Shown here in pieces: positions 51,440 through 60,680 of a DNA stretch of 64,000 nucleotides. Source of the stretch: Methylobacterium phyllostachyos. Lineage in GTDB: Bacteria; Pseudomonadota; Alphaproteobacteria; Rhizobiales; Beijerinckiaceae. The DNA is taken from assembly GCF_900103445.1 (NCBI RefSeq), contig NZ_FNHS01000019.1, forward strand, positions 33,991 to 97,990, in the 5' to 3' direction. Position 1 is the first letter of the stretch, and every line of letters starts with the position of its first letter. A model generated the notes under the pieces. It made no database searches. It saw nothing but the letters and a program-made list of their open reading frames with translations, and was not told where the DNA came from. Made by a program: the position numbers and the translations under genes.

Positions 51440-54400
51440 ATGCGTTTCGCCCATTTCTTCGTCGACAGACCGATCTTCGCGTCCGTCACGTCGATCATCT
51501 TCCTGATTCTCGGCTTCGTGGCCTACGAGAGCCTGCCGGTCTCGCAGTACCCCGAGATCGTGCCGCCGACCGTGACGGTGCGCGCCTCCTATCCGGGCGC
51601 CAACGCCGAGACCGTGGCCGCCACGATCGCGACGCCGATCGAGCAGGAGGTCAACGGCGTCGACAACATGCTCTACATGACGTCGTTGTCGACCAACGAC
51701 GGCAACATGCTGCTGACCGTGACCTTCAAGGTCGGCACCAACCTCGATATCGCCAACGTGCTGGTGCAGAACCGGCTCTCGGTCGCCCAGCCGCGCCTGC
51801 CGCCGGACGTGCGCAACCTCGGCGTCACCGTGCGCAAGGCCTCGCCCGACCTGATGCTGGTCGTGCACCTGCTCTCGCCGAACAAGACCTACGACCAGAA
51901 CTACCTCGCCAACTACATCTACCTGAACATCCGCGACGAGCTGCTGCGCCTCGACGGCGTCGGCGACATCACGGTGTTCGGCGGCAGCGAGTACGCGGAG
52001 CGGATCTGGGTCGATCCCAACAAGCTCGCCGCCTACGGTCTCTCGGTCACCGACGTCACCACGTCCCTGCAGGAGCAGAACGTGCAGGTGGCGGCGGGTC
52101 AGCTGAATGGGCCGCCGGCCGCGAAGGGTGAGGCGTTCCAGCTCGTCGTCCAGTCGCAGGCGCGGTTCAAGACGCCCGAGCAGTTTGCCGAGGTGATCAT
52201 CAAGGCGCAGGATGGGCGCCTCGTCCGGGTGAAGGATATCGCCCGCGTCGAGATGGGCCAGAAGGACTACACGACCAACTCGTTCCTCAACGACACCCCG
52301 GCGGTCGGCATCGGCGCGTTCCAGCGGCCCGGCACCAACGCCCTCGACGCGGCGGCGTCGGTCAAGAAGGTGATGGAGCAGGTCAAGAAGAACTTCCCGC
52401 CGGACGTCGAGTACCGCATCGCCTACAATCCGACGGAGTTCATCGAGGAATCGATCCACGAGGTCTACAAGACCCTGTTCGAGGCGGTCGGCCTCGTGGT
52501 CATCGTGGTGCTGGTGTTCCTGCAGAGCTGGCGCACCGCGCTGATCCCGGTCATCGCGATTCCCGTGTCGCTGATCGGCACGTTCGCGGCGATGGCCGGG
52601 TTCGGCTTCTCGCTCAACAACCTGACCCTGTTCGGGTTGGTGCTCGCCATCGGCATCGTGGTCGACGACGCGATCGTGGTGGTGGAGAACGTCGAGCGCA
52701 ACATGGCCGAGGGCCTGTCGCCGGGCGACGCCGCCCACAAGACCATGGACGAGGTCGGCGGCGCGGTCATCGCGATCGCGCTGGTGCTGGCCGCGGTGTT
52801 CGTGCCGACCGCGTTCATCCCGGGCATCTCGGGTCAGTTCTACAAGCAGTTCGCGCTGACCATCGCGGCCTCGACGCTGATCTCGGCCTTCAACTCGCTC
52901 ACCCTGTCGCCGGCGCTGTGCAAGCTGCTGCTGGTTCCGCACCACGCCCGTAAGGAGCCGAAATTCTTCCTGACGCGGTTCGTGAACTGGCTCGCGAACG
53001 GCTTCAACCGCGCCTTCGATGCGACCTCGAACGCCTACGGCCGGACCATCCGGGTGCTCACCGGCGGTGTCGTGGGCTTGGGCGTGATGCTGCTGGTCTA
53101 CGCCGCTGTGATCGCCGGCACGCTCCACCTCGCACAGACGACGCCCACGGGCTTCATTCCGGACCAGGACCAGGGCTACCTGATCGGCGTGGTTCAGCTG
53201 CCCTCCGGCGCCTCCCTCGACCGCACGACGGACGTGATCCTGCGGGCCGCCAAACAGGCCCGGACGGTCGATGGTGTGGCCAACGCGGTGATCATCGCGG
53301 GCTTCGACGGCGCGACTTTCACCAACACGACCAATGCCGGGGTGATGTTCCTGACCCTGAAGGGGGCGAAGGAGCGCGCTGAGACCGGACGCAGCGCCGG
53401 GGCGATCACCGGCGACGTGCTGAAGGCCACCGCCGACATCCAGGAGGCGCGGGTCATCGTAATCCCGCCGCCCCCGGTCCGCGGCCTCGGCAACGGCGGC
53501 GGCTTCAAGATGCAAATCGAGAGCCGGCAATCGTCCGAGATCGGACCGCTGATGGCCGCTGCCGGTGCGGTGATCGGTCAGGCGAACCAGAGCGCGGACG
53601 TGCAGCGCGTCTTCACCACCTTCGATAACTCGACGCCGCAGCTCTTCCTCGACATCGACCGCACCATCGCGCGGATGCTGAACGTGCCGCTGGCCAACGT
53701 GTTCTCGTCGGTCCAGGCGGATCTCGGCGGCACCTACGTCAACGACTTCAACACGCTCGGCCGCATCTATCAGGTGCGCCTGCAGGGCGATGCGGCCTTC
53801 CGCACGTCGATCCAGGACATCTCACAGATCAAGGTGCGCTCCTCCACCGGGGCGCTGGTGCCGATGGGCACGCTCGCCTCGGTCCGGGATGTGACCGGCC
53901 CGCAGATCGTGCAGCGATTCAACCTGTATTACTCGGTGCCGGTGCAGGGCGTAGCCAAGCCCGGAATTTCCACCGGTCAGGCGCTCGACGCCATGGAGAA
54001 GATCGCCAAGGGGAACCTGCCGGAGGGCTACTCCTACGACTGGACCGAGATCGCCTACCAGCAGAAGGCTGCGAGCGGAACGGCTGGCGCAGTCTTCGCC
54101 CTCGGCGTGCTGCTCGTCTTCCTGGTGCTCGCCGCGCAGTACGAGTCCTGGGCGTTGCCGCTCGCAATCCTGCTGGTGGTGCCGACCGGCGTGCTCGCGG
54201 CACTGGCGGGCGTGCAGTTCCGCGGTCAGGACAATAACATCCTGACTCAGATCGGCTTGATCGTGCTCATCGGCTTGGCTGCCAAGAACGCGATCCTGAT
54301 CGTGGAATTCGCCCACGATATCGAGCAGCGGGAGCACCGGGGCCCGGTCGAGGCGGCGGTCGAAGCCTGCCGGCTTCGGCTGCGACCGATCCTGATGACC

Positions 54401-54637
54401 GCCTTCGCGTTCATCCTCGGCACGCTGCCGCTGGTGATCGCCACCGGCCCGGGCGCCGAGATGCGGCAGGCCCTGGGCACCGCGGTGTTCTTCGGAATGA
54501 TTGGCGCGACCTTCTTCGGCCTGTTCCTGACACCGGTCTTCTACGTGTTGATCCGCCACTTCTCGAATTGGCTGGGCCGGTTCCGGAAGACGCACACGCA
54601 CGGCGATCACGGCGGCGCCGAGCCCACCCACGGCTGA
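51440..54637 (+). CDS. RND (HAE1) multidrug efflux permease
   Basis: A 1065-residue inner-membrane pump, full length for AcrB-type proteins, with twelve TM helices and two large periplasmic loops. The N-terminus is MRFAHFFVDRPIFASVTSIIFLILG. The proton-relay Asp pair is in GIVVDDAIVVVENVER, and the second TM bundle has GLAAKNAILIVEFAHD with the conserved Lys. Substrate range is not predictable; the HAE1 subfamily exports hydrophobic and amphiphilic compounds. The stop is followed within 20 bases by a strong intrinsic terminator, which closes the two-gene unit. Confidence 0.96.
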   Translation: MRFAHFFVDRPIFASVTSIIFLILGFVAYESLPVSQYPEIVPPTVTVRASYPGANAETVAATIATPIEQEVNGVDNMLYMTSLSTNDGNMLLTVTFKVGTNLDIANVLVQNRLSVAQPRLPPDVRNLGVTVRKASPDLMLVVHLLSPNKTYDQNYLANYIYLNIRDELLRLDGVGDITVFGGSEYAERIWVDPNKLAAYGLSVTDVTTSLQEQNVQVAAGQLNGPPAAKGEAFQLVVQSQARFKTPEQFAEVIIKAQDGRLVRVKDIARVEMGQKDYTTNSFLNDTPAVGIGAFQRPGTNALDAAASVKKVMEQVKKNFPPDVEYRIAYNPTEFIEESIHEVYKTLFEAVGLVVIVVLVFLQSWRTALIPVIAIPVSLIGTFAAMAGFGFSLNNLTLFGLVLAIGIVVDDAIVVVENVERNMAEGLSPGDAAHKTMDEVGGAVIAIALVLAAVFVPTAFIPGISGQFYKQFALTIAASTLISAFNSLTLSPALCKLLLVPHHARKEPKFFLTRFVNWLANGFNRAFDATSNAYGRTIRVLTGGVVGLGVMLLVYAAVIAGTLHLAQTTPTGFIPDQDQGYLIGVVQLPSGASLDRTTDVILRAAKQARTVDGVANAVIIAGFDGATFTNTTNAGVMFLTLKGAKERAETGRSAGAITGDVLKATADIQEARVIVIPPPPVRGLGNGGGFKMQIESRQSSEIGPLMAAAGAVIGQANQSADVQRVFTTFDNSTPQLFLDIDRTIARMLNVPLANVFSSVQADLGGTYVNDFNTLGRIYQVRLQGDAAFRTSIQDISQIKVRSSTGALVPMGTLASVRDVTGPQIVQRFNLYYSVPVQGVAKPGISTGQALDAMEKIAKGNLPEGYSYDWTEIAYQQKAASGTAGAVFALGVLLVFLVLAAQYESWALPLAILLVVPTGVLAALAGVQFRGQDNNILTQIGLIVLIGLAAKNAILIVEFAHDIEQREHRGPVEAAVEACRLRLRPILMTAFAFILGTLPLVIATGPGAEMRQALGTAVFFGMIGATFFGLFLTPVFYVLIRHFSNWLGRFRKTHTHGDHGGAEPTHG

Positions 54638-54654
54638 GCGCGCACGCACCATTG

Positions 54655-54692
54655 AAGCCGCGTCGGGTCTTCTAGATCGGGCGCGGCTTTTT
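54655..54692 (+). terminator. Intrinsic terminator of the RND efflux operon
   Basis: Stem AAGCCGCG (54655-54662) / CGCGGCTT (54682-54689) followed by five T (54688-54692). It begins 18 bases after the permease stop. Confidence 0.85.
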
Positions 54693-54730
54693 CGCGACTA
54701 GCGGGGGTGGGCGGTATACAGGCTTGGCCC

Positions 54731-55249
54731 ATGCACCTCCTCGGTCGCCTGTTCCTCGGGGCCTTCGCGCTCCTTTGCGCCGTGCCCGCCGGCTTCGCCA
54801 TCCTCGTCCTGGCGCTGCTCGTCGATCCGGCCGCGCAGGCGTGGCTGACGGGCGGGGCGCTCGCGGGCCTCGATTTGGCATTGTCCGATCTTTCGGCCGG
54901 GCTGCCGCCGGAGGGAGTCGTCCTGTTCATCGCCGGCCTCTCGCAGGCCCTGTTCGTGATGCTGGTCGTTCCGCCGGCCCTGGTGGGGCTCTGTGGCGAG
55001 ATCCTCGGGCGACGCGGCCTGCTCTGGTACGGTGCCGGTTGTGGTGCCCTGACCGCGGCCCTGCCCTGGCTGACCCGGGAAGCGCTGCGCTCCGGGGAGA
55101 TGGCCCGAAACCCAGTCCTCCTGGCTGGCGAGGCGCGCCTGACCGTGATCCTGTTCGTCGTCGGTGCGAGCGCCGGTCTCGTCTACTGGCTGATCGCAGG
55201 CCGTGGGGCTGGCCTCGTCCGGCCAACCCGTCCGGCTGGGACCGCCTGA
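54731..55249 (+). CDS. Hypothetical four-helix membrane protein
   Basis: A 172-residue inner-membrane protein with about four hydrophobic segments (LLGRLFLGAFALLCAVPAGF, VVLFIAGLSQALFVMLVVPPALVGL, LLWYGAGCGALTAALPWL and LTVILFVVGASAGLVYWLIAG). I recognise no family, though the pattern is seen in small hypothetical proteins of Methylobacterium. It lies between the efflux operon terminator and plsC on the same strand, about 75 bp before plsC, and may be co-transcribed with it. Confidence 0.7.
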   Translation: MHLLGRLFLGAFALLCAVPAGFAILVLALLVDPAAQAWLTGGALAGLDLALSDLSAGLPPEGVVLFIAGLSQALFVMLVVPPALVGLCGEILGRRGLLWYGAGCGALTAALPWLTREALRSGEMARNPVLLAGEARLTVILFVVGASAGLVYWLIAGRGAGLVRPTRPAGTA

Positions 55250-55325
55250 GTTCCACCTGAGCCGGTGGCGCTTGGCCGCGGGCGCAGGACCGCGCTACAG
55301 GGAGCCCGACACGCCCGGGATTTCG

Positions 55326-56105
55326 ATGCTCGCCCTGCGCTCCCTCGCCTTCAACATCTGCTTCTACGTCCTGACGACGGTGCTGGCCGTCCTCGGCCTC
55401 CCGACGCTGGTCTCCGGGCGCGCGGTGCTGCGGCTGGCGCGCCTCTGGGGACGGATCACCCTGTGGCTGCTGCGGGTGGTTGCCGGCACCCGGGTCGAGT
55501 TTCGCGGCCTGGAGAATATCCCGGACGGGCCGTTGCTGGTCGCGGCCAAGCACCAATCGGCCCTCGAGACCTTGGCGCTGTGCACGGCTCTGCCGAACTT
55601 CACCTATATCCTGAAGCGGGAGCTGCTCCTCATCCCGCTGATCGGCTGGTACCTGTCCCGCAGCGGCATGGTGGCGATCGACCGGTCGAAGGGTACCCGC
55701 GCCATGAGCCTCATGAACGCCGCAGCGGGCGAGGCGATCCGGCAGGGCCGCCAGCTGATCATCTTTCCGGAAGGAACCCGCCGCCCGGTCGGGGCGGCGC
55801 CCGGCTACAAGCAAGGCTTATCCCACCTCTACACCGCATTGCAGGTCCCCTGCCTGCCGGTGGCGCTGAACACCGGCCTGTTCTGGCCGCGCAACAGCCT
55901 CGTTCGCCGGCCCGGCACCGCGATCATCGCGTTCCTGCCAACCATTCCCCCGGGCCTGCCCCGGCAGGAATTCCAGGCGCTTGCGCAGGAGCGCCTTGAG
56001 ACCGCCTCGAACATCCTGGTCGAGGAGGGGCGCCAGGGTCTTGCGGCCGAGGGACATCCCGTCCCGGCCCCCGAGGCGCCCGCGGGCGCCGCGACCCGTC
56101 GCTGA
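55326..56105 (+). CDS. plsC: 1-acyl-sn-glycerol-3-phosphate acyltransferase
   Basis: Makes phosphatidic acid from lysophosphatidate, an inner-membrane step of phospholipid synthesis. The 259-residue protein has an N-terminal TM segment, block I KHQSALETLAL, block II around GMVAIDRSKGTRAM and block III FPEGTRRP. Block I is His-X4-Glu instead of the usual His-X4-Asp, a conservative change at the catalytic acid. The C-terminal 30 residues are Ala/Pro-rich. ATG at 55326. If the His-Glu pair is inactive the protein could have another acyl-transfer role, but the other blocks argue for a genuine PlsC. Confidence 0.9.
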   Translation: MLALRSLAFNICFYVLTTVLAVLGLPTLVSGRAVLRLARLWGRITLWLLRVVAGTRVEFRGLENIPDGPLLVAAKHQSALETLALCTALPNFTYILKRELLLIPLIGWYLSRSGMVAIDRSKGTRAMSLMNAAAGEAIRQGRQLIIFPEGTRRPVGAAPGYKQGLSHLYTALQVPCLPVALNTGLFWPRNSLVRRPGTAIIAFLPTIPPGLPRQEFQALAQERLETASNILVEEGRQGLAAEGHPVPAPEAPAGAATRR

Positions 56106-56235
56106 GGGGACGAAGCCGTCCGGTTCCATCGCCAGCATGCCGCGCCCGCTTGTGGATAACGGGTACAATCCCCACCTCCTGTCCTAGGAACGTCGCCCTT
56201 GACGGCTGTGGATATCGCGCGCTAGGTTAGAACAA

Positions 56236-56682
56236 ATGGCGAACAGAAGAGCCCTGTCCTGGTCGGCCGCGCTTCGCGACCTGAAGGACGATCGCAGCCG
56301 GAGGCAGGATGTGCGTGAAGAACGCCTCAAGACGAATGCGGGCCTGCGTGGCGCGCCGGCATTGCCTCTCTCCGCGTGGCGCGGCCGGTCCGGGCGGCGC
56401 TATGTGGTCGGTGTCCACCCGGTCGGCAGCTTCGAGCTCGACGAGATGGCGGAGGCCGTGGTGATTGCGGTGCGGCGCGACGAGGCGGGCATCGCCGAGA
56501 TGGTTTCGGTGGCGAATTCGAAGGAGAGCCCGCGTGACCATCTTCGCCGGACCTGGTTGGACCGGGTCCGCCGCGGCGGGGCTACGGAGATGCATGTGCA
56601 TCGCCTCGCAGAGAGCGAGGATGAGCGGGCGGCGATCGTCGCCGACCTGAAACTCGATACGGTCGAGCCGGCTCAGGTTTGA
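56236..56682 (+). CDS. Conserved-looking hypothetical protein
   Basis: A 148-residue, mostly cytoplasmic-looking protein. The N-terminal third is basic (SAALRDLKDDRSRRQDVREERLK); the rest reads as an alpha/beta domain with VVGVHPVGSFELDEMAEAVVIAVRRDEAG and MHVHRLAESEDERAAIVADLK. Similar proteins are, from memory, common in Methylobacterium, but no function is known to me. It precedes the DUF2125 gene on the same strand by 140 bp. Confidence 0.65.
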   Translation: MANRRALSWSAALRDLKDDRSRRQDVREERLKTNAGLRGAPALPLSAWRGRSGRRYVVGVHPVGSFELDEMAEAVVIAVRRDEAGIAEMVSVANSKESPRDHLRRTWLDRVRRGGATEMHVHRLAESEDERAAIVADLKLDTVEPAQV

Positions 56683-56822
56683 CGCAGCTGATGGACGATT
56701 GCGCGCGGTCCGTGCCGCGCGATGGTCGATCGGCACCGCTGCTGCCCCAGTTTCGCCCCTTGCGTGGCCTCAAGCGGGAGTCACGACGTCCCTGAGGGGA
56801 CCTACGCTGGGGAGCGGAACGC

Positions 56823-57929
56823 ATGGTGCAGGATCGGATGGGGCCGAAGAGCACCGCAGAAATGCCGCCGCGGGGTGCGCGGCGCCGGTCGCGGCGTGGG
56901 CTGTTTCTCCCCTACATCCTCCTGGCCGTCATCGTGGTGGCGTGGTCGGCTGGCTGGTTCTGGATACGGAGTCGTGCTGCCAGTGAGATCGACGGCTGGA
57001 TGGCCCGCGAGGCCGCTGCCGGCCGCACTTGGACCTGTGCGGAGCGGTCGCTGACGGGCTTTCCCTTCCGCATCGAATTACGCTGCAGTGCCGTGACCCT
57101 GGAGCGTTCGGACGGCCGTTTCCGCCTCGGTTCAAGCACCGCCGTGGCGCAAGTCTATCAGCCCCGCCTCGTGCTGTTCGAGAGCGCCGGTCCACTGCAT
57201 GTCGAGCAGGGCACGCTCATCGGAGACGCGTCGTGGCAGAGTCTGCAGGGTAGCTTCCACGGCAGCGCGGACGGGTTCACCCGCGCTTCGGTGGTTGTCG
57301 ATGAACCGAAGATCGCCGTCGCAAGTGCCGAGTCTGAGCCGATTGTCATCGCCGGGCAGCATCTGGAATTGCATGCCCGGCCCGATCCCGGCCGTTACGC
57401 GTCGGAAGGCGCGGTGGATGTAAACCTGCGCCTCAACCAAATGCAGGTTCCGCAACTCGACGCGCTGACCGGCACCCGGGATCCCGCCGATCTCGCCCTC
57501 GACGCGACGCTGACCAAAGCCACGGTCCTGGGGACCGGGCCGGTCCCGAAGGAGATGGAGCGCTGGCGGCAGGCCGGCGGCACCCTCGACATCACGGCCC
57601 TGTCCCTGGCGAAGGGGCCGCAGCACGTTCAGGCCAAGGGGACGGTGGCCCTCGACGCCGCCCATCGGCCCGCCGGCCGGCTCGATCTCCGCGCGGCGGG
57701 AATCGACGCGCTGGTCGGCAGCATCGTGGGGCAACGCTTCGGTTCGGAGCAGGGCGCACTCGTCGGCCAACTCGTCGGTGGGTTGCTGGGCTTGAGCCGC
57801 CGCCCGCAGCCGGACGCCGAAGCGGATGCAACGCCGCTCAAGAACCTGCCGCCGCTGCGGCTCGTTGATGGAAAGGTCGTCTTCAGCGGCTTCCCGATCC
57901 CCAACGTCTCCGTGCCCGCGCTGTATTGA
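56823..57929 (+). CDS. DUF2125 family protein
   Basis: A 368-residue protein with one N-terminal TM helix (FLPYILLAVIVVAWSAGWFWI) after a basic lead, then a large beta-rich periplasmic domain. The family signature region is in RTWTCAERSLTGFPFRIELRCSAVTLE, with the paired Cys (TWTCAERS, LRCSAV). DUF2125 is widespread in alphaproteobacteria and has no assigned function; AsmA-like lipid handling has been suggested for similar beta-rich envelope proteins, but that is only an analogy here. It is followed after 40 bp by trpF on the same strand. Confidence 0.88.
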   Translation: MVQDRMGPKSTAEMPPRGARRRSRRGLFLPYILLAVIVVAWSAGWFWIRSRAASEIDGWMAREAAAGRTWTCAERSLTGFPFRIELRCSAVTLERSDGRFRLGSSTAVAQVYQPRLVLFESAGPLHVEQGTLIGDASWQSLQGSFHGSADGFTRASVVVDEPKIAVASAESEPIVIAGQHLELHARPDPGRYASEGAVDVNLRLNQMQVPQLDALTGTRDPADLALDATLTKATVLGTGPVPKEMERWRQAGGTLDITALSLAKGPQHVQAKGTVALDAAHRPAGRLDLRAAGIDALVGSIVGQRFGSEQGALVGQLVGGLLGLSRRPQPDAEADATPLKNLPPLRLVDGKVVFSGFPIPNVSVPALY

Positions 57930-57969
57930 TGCGGCCTGTCGAGACGCTGCGATCAGTTATAAGGCACCC

Positions 57970-58632
57970 ATGGCCTCCGCGATCGATCCCCCGGCCCGCA
58001 TCAAGATCTGCGGGCTCAGCACCCGCGAGACCCTCGACGCCGCCTTGGCGCTCGGGGTGGACTGGATTGGCCTGGTACATTTCCCGCGCAGTCCGCGCCA
58101 CGTGGATTTTGCGAGCGCTGCAGCCCTGTCGTCCCAAGCCCGGGGACGGGCCGAACGCGTCGTTCTGCTGGTCGATCCGGACGATGTCCTTCTCAGCCGA
58201 GCCGTGGAGGCGATCGACCCGGATCTGATCCAGCTGCACGGGCGCGAGAGTCCCGAGCGTGTGACCGCGATCCGAGCCTCGACCGGCCGTCCGGTGATGA
58301 AGGCGCTCGGCCTCGCGACCACGGCCGATCTCGCTGCCCTGCCCGCCTACGCCGCAGTGGCGGACCGCATTCTCTTGGACGCCAAGGCCCCCCCGGATGC
58401 CGCCCTGCCGGGCGGAAACGGCCGAAGCTTCGATTGGACGATCCTTGCGGGTCTCGACCTGCCGTCCGGCACGATGCTCTCCGGGGGGCTCGACGCGGGC
58501 AACGTCGCCGAAGCCCTGGCCCGGACGCAGCTCGGCGCCGTCGACGTCTCCTCGGGGGTGGAAACGGCGCCCGGGGTCAAGGATCCAGGCAAGATCGCGG
58601 CCTTCGTGGCGGCCGCCCGCGCCACGCGCTAG
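57970..58632 (+). CDS. trpF: Phosphoribosylanthranilate isomerase
   Basis: Third step of tryptophan synthesis: Amadori rearrangement of phosphoribosylanthranilate to CdRP; cytoplasmic TIM barrel. The 220-residue protein has the catalytic Cys in KICGLSTRETLDAAL and the catalytic Asp in RILLDAKAPP, with the phosphate-binding loop in LSGGLDAGNVAEAL and SSGVETAPGVKD. ATG at 57970 chosen because the frame upstream overlaps DUF2125. No trpB or trpA follows, although these are usual neighbours; instead the convergent lapA ends 2 bases away. Confidence 0.95.
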   Translation: MASAIDPPARIKICGLSTRETLDAALALGVDWIGLVHFPRSPRHVDFASAAALSSQARGRAERVVLLVDPDDVLLSRAVEAIDPDLIQLHGRESPERVTAIRASTGRPVMKALGLATTADLAALPAYAAVADRILLDAKAPPDAALPGGNGRSFDWTILAGLDLPSGTMLSGGLDAGNVAEALARTQLGAVDVSSGVETAPGVKDPGKIAAFVAAARATR

Positions 58633-58634
58633 AT

Positions 58635-59003
58635 CTACCGCGGTGCCGGCAGAGCCGTACGGCCGGTATTCGGTACCGTGTACGGGCCAGGCACCTCGCT
58701 CTCCGGCGCGTAGGCGCGCAGCCGGGTTGCCTCGCGCTCGTGCCGCACGGCTTCCCGCCGGTGATACCGGGCCTGGGCCCGCGTCTTGCCCTGGCCGAGC
58801 CAAGTGAAGACGCCGCCAACGATGATGCCCAGCGCCACCGCGCCGAACAAGATCGCATAGAGCGGCAGATCAGCGCTGAAGACCGGCGCGTCCACGTTGA
58901 ACGGATCGAAGGAGAGCCGCACCGGCGCGCGATTGGCCACCGCCAACAGGATCACCAGCGCGGCGATCGGCAACAGCACGAGGCTCTTCAGGAAACGGAT
59001 CAT
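58635..59003 (-). CDS. LapA/DUF1049 domain membrane protein
   Basis: A 122-residue inner-membrane protein with two TM helices (LKSLVLLPIAALVILLAVANRAPVRLSFDPF and YAILFGAVALGIIVGGVFTWLG) and a charged C-terminal helix (ARYHRREAVRHEREATRLRAYAPE). LapA-domain proteins are involved in LPS assembly control with LapB in E. coli; in alphaproteobacteria the domain is often found beside ihfB, as here. The gene follows ihfB by 18 bp on the same strand. Confidence 0.88.
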   Translation of the reverse strand: MIRFLKSLVLLPIAALVILLAVANRAPVRLSFDPFNVDAPVFSADLPLYAILFGAVALGIIVGGVFTWLGQGKTRAQARYHRREAVRHEREATRLRAYAPESEVPGPYTVPNTGRTALPAPR

Positions 59004-59021
59004 CGCGCTCAGGGCTCCTTC

Positions 59022-59333
59022 CTACTCTGCGGCTGAGGCGGTCTCGCCGATGCCGGCCGCGTTGAGGCGCTGGCGCATCTCCTTGCCGGTCTTGAACACG
59101 GGGATCGCCTTCTCGGACACGGCAACGGCGGCACCGGTGCGCGGGTTGCGTCCCCGGCGTGCCTCCCGGCGCTTCACCGAGAAGGCGCCGAACCCGCGCA
59201 GCTCGACCCGGTCGCCATGGGCGAGCGCATCGGAAATGGTGTCGAGGATCGCGTTGACCAGGATCTCCACGTCGCGCTGGTAGAGGTGGGGGTTCTGCTC
59301 GGCGATCTTGAGCACAAGCTCCGACTTGATCAT
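59022..59333 (-). CDS. ihfB: Integration host factor beta subunit
   Basis: A 103-residue DNA-bending HU/IHF-fold protein: MIKSELVLKIAEQNPHLYQRDVEILVNAIL at the N-terminus, RVELRGFGAFSVKRREARRGRNPRTG in the DNA-binding arm with the Pro that intercalates, and VFKTGKEMRQRLN at the end. IHF helps sigma-54 promoters and site-specific recombination. It lies between sppA (47 bp upstream) and lapA in an order conserved in alphaproteobacteria. The C-terminal residues (GIGETASAAE) extend a little beyond the fold. Confidence 0.95.
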   Translation of the reverse strand: MIKSELVLKIAEQNPHLYQRDVEILVNAILDTISDALAHGDRVELRGFGAFSVKRREARRGRNPRTGAAVAVSEKAIPVFKTGKEMRQRLNAAGIGETASAAE

Positions 59334-59380
59334 GGCGTCTGGTCTTCTCGCAGGATCGGGGCAGGCGTGGAGGCGGAGGA

Positions 59381-60343
59381 TCAGGGTTCCGGCCGCCAGA
59401 GGGCGAGGAGCCCGCCGCGCGCGGCCTGGGCCTCGGCACCGACCGTTCGGAGCCGCGACGCGAGGCCTTCCAGCCCAAGCAGATCGGCCCCGATGCCAGC
59501 GGCCGACCAGAGCGAGAAATCGCTCTCCGACCGGGGCTTCCAGTCCTTGACCGGGAGATCCTTCGTCACCCCGCGGGCGCTCTCGAGCCACGCCACCGCT
59601 TGGCGCTCGCTGCCGAGCTCATCCACGAGCTTTAGGGGGACGCTCTGGCGGCCGCTGAACACCCGGCCGTCCGAAACGGTGGCGAGCTGCCCGGGATCCA
59701 TGCCTCGACGCTCGGCGACCAGCCCCTTGAACCATGCGTAGGTGTCGCTCACCACGGATGCCAGCGCGGCGCGTGCCTCCGGCGAGGTCGGCGTGAAGCC
59801 CGACGGCTCGGCCTTGAGCGGCGAGGATTTCACCGACTCGACCTTGACGCCGACCTTGTCGAGCAGGCCCGACACGTCGGGATACTGGAACAGCACGCCG
59901 ATGGAGCCGACGAGGCTGGTCTCGCGCGCCACGATATGGTCGGCCGCGATGGCCGTGATGTAGGCGCCTGAGGCCGCCGTTCCGTCCACGAAGGCGACGA
60001 TCGGCTTCTTTGCGGCGAGCGCGCGCAGGTTGCGGAAGATCTCTTCGGAGCCCGTCGTCGTGCCGCCCGGCGAGTTGATCGAGACGATGACGGCCTTCAC
60101 GGCATCTGCGTCGCTGACGCGCTTCATCAGCTTGGCGGTGGCCTCGCTGCCGGCGATGAAGCCGGAGACCGAGATGCGGGCGATCTGGGGCTGAACGGCG
60201 AAGCCGCCCTCCGCGCCGGTGCGGACGCGGTAGCCGAGGGCGCCGACCGCCACGATCAGGCCGCCGATGCCGAGCACGCGCCAGAGAGACAACCTGCGGC
60301 GGAGGCGCCGCCGGTCGATCAGCAGTTCGGCGTCGGCTGCCAT
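59381..60343 (-). CDS. sppA: Signal peptide peptidase SppA (short form)
   Basis: A 320-residue inner-membrane serine protease that degrades signal peptides. It has one N-terminal TM helix (WRVLGIGGLIVAVGALGYRV), then the ClpP-like fold with the nucleophile Ser in GTAASGAYITA and the general-base Lys in SSPLKAEPSG; SINSPGG is also present. The short form with one protease domain oligomerises. ATG at 60343 gives the normal N-terminus; the frame upstream is not conserved. It stands between rpsA and ihfB. Confidence 0.94.
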   Translation of the reverse strand: MAADAELLIDRRRLRRRLSLWRVLGIGGLIVAVGALGYRVRTGAEGGFAVQPQIARISVSGFIAGSEATAKLMKRVSDADAVKAVIVSINSPGGTTTGSEEIFRNLRALAAKKPIVAFVDGTAASGAYITAIAADHIVARETSLVGSIGVLFQYPDVSGLLDKVGVKVESVKSSPLKAEPSGFTPTSPEARAALASVVSDTYAWFKGLVAERRGMDPGQLATVSDGRVFSGRQSVPLKLVDELGSERQAVAWLESARGVTKDLPVKDWKPRSESDFSLWSAAGIGADLLGLEGLASRLRTVGAEAQAARGGLLALWRPEP

Positions 60344-60680
60344 GCTGTGCCTTCCCTGAAGCCCCCGGTCCGACCCCCGCGATGGGGTGCGGGCGCCACG
60401 CCTCGCGCCGGGCAAGTCCTTGGTTTCGTTCGGCTCGCCCGGCTGGAACCGGGTGAGGCCGGTGTTCTAAGCATTTACCGCGGGCGTGGATACGGGGCGG
60501 GCGAAGAAAATGATCGCATTGTCCGCTGCAGGCATCCGCGCCTTCATCGCGGTCGCGGACCTGCCAACGAGATCAACCTGGAATTGGTATCCGTCGGCAA
60601 AGAAAAACCCGCGCCGGACGCCTGTCCCGCGCGGGTTCTGATGACCAACCGCCCGGGCAAGCCGGGCGGCGGATCGCGTC
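60344..60680. other. 337-bp intergenic region between rpsA and sppA
   Basis: Contains the rpsA terminator at 60603-60637 and presumably the sppA promoter. No gene seen; the short frames here are Arg/Ser-rich without motifs. Confidence 0.5.
60603..60637 (-). terminator. Intrinsic terminator of rpsA
   Basis: Stem AACCCGCGC (60606-60614) / GCGCGGGTT (60629-60637) with a 14-base loop, followed on the minus strand by TTTTT. It lies about 45 bases after the rpsA stop. Confidence 0.85.

Noticed and set aside
51425..53530. Open frame of 701 codons on the minus strand across the RND permease
   Set aside because: Antisense shadow, rich in His, Asp and Arg; the permease is certain.
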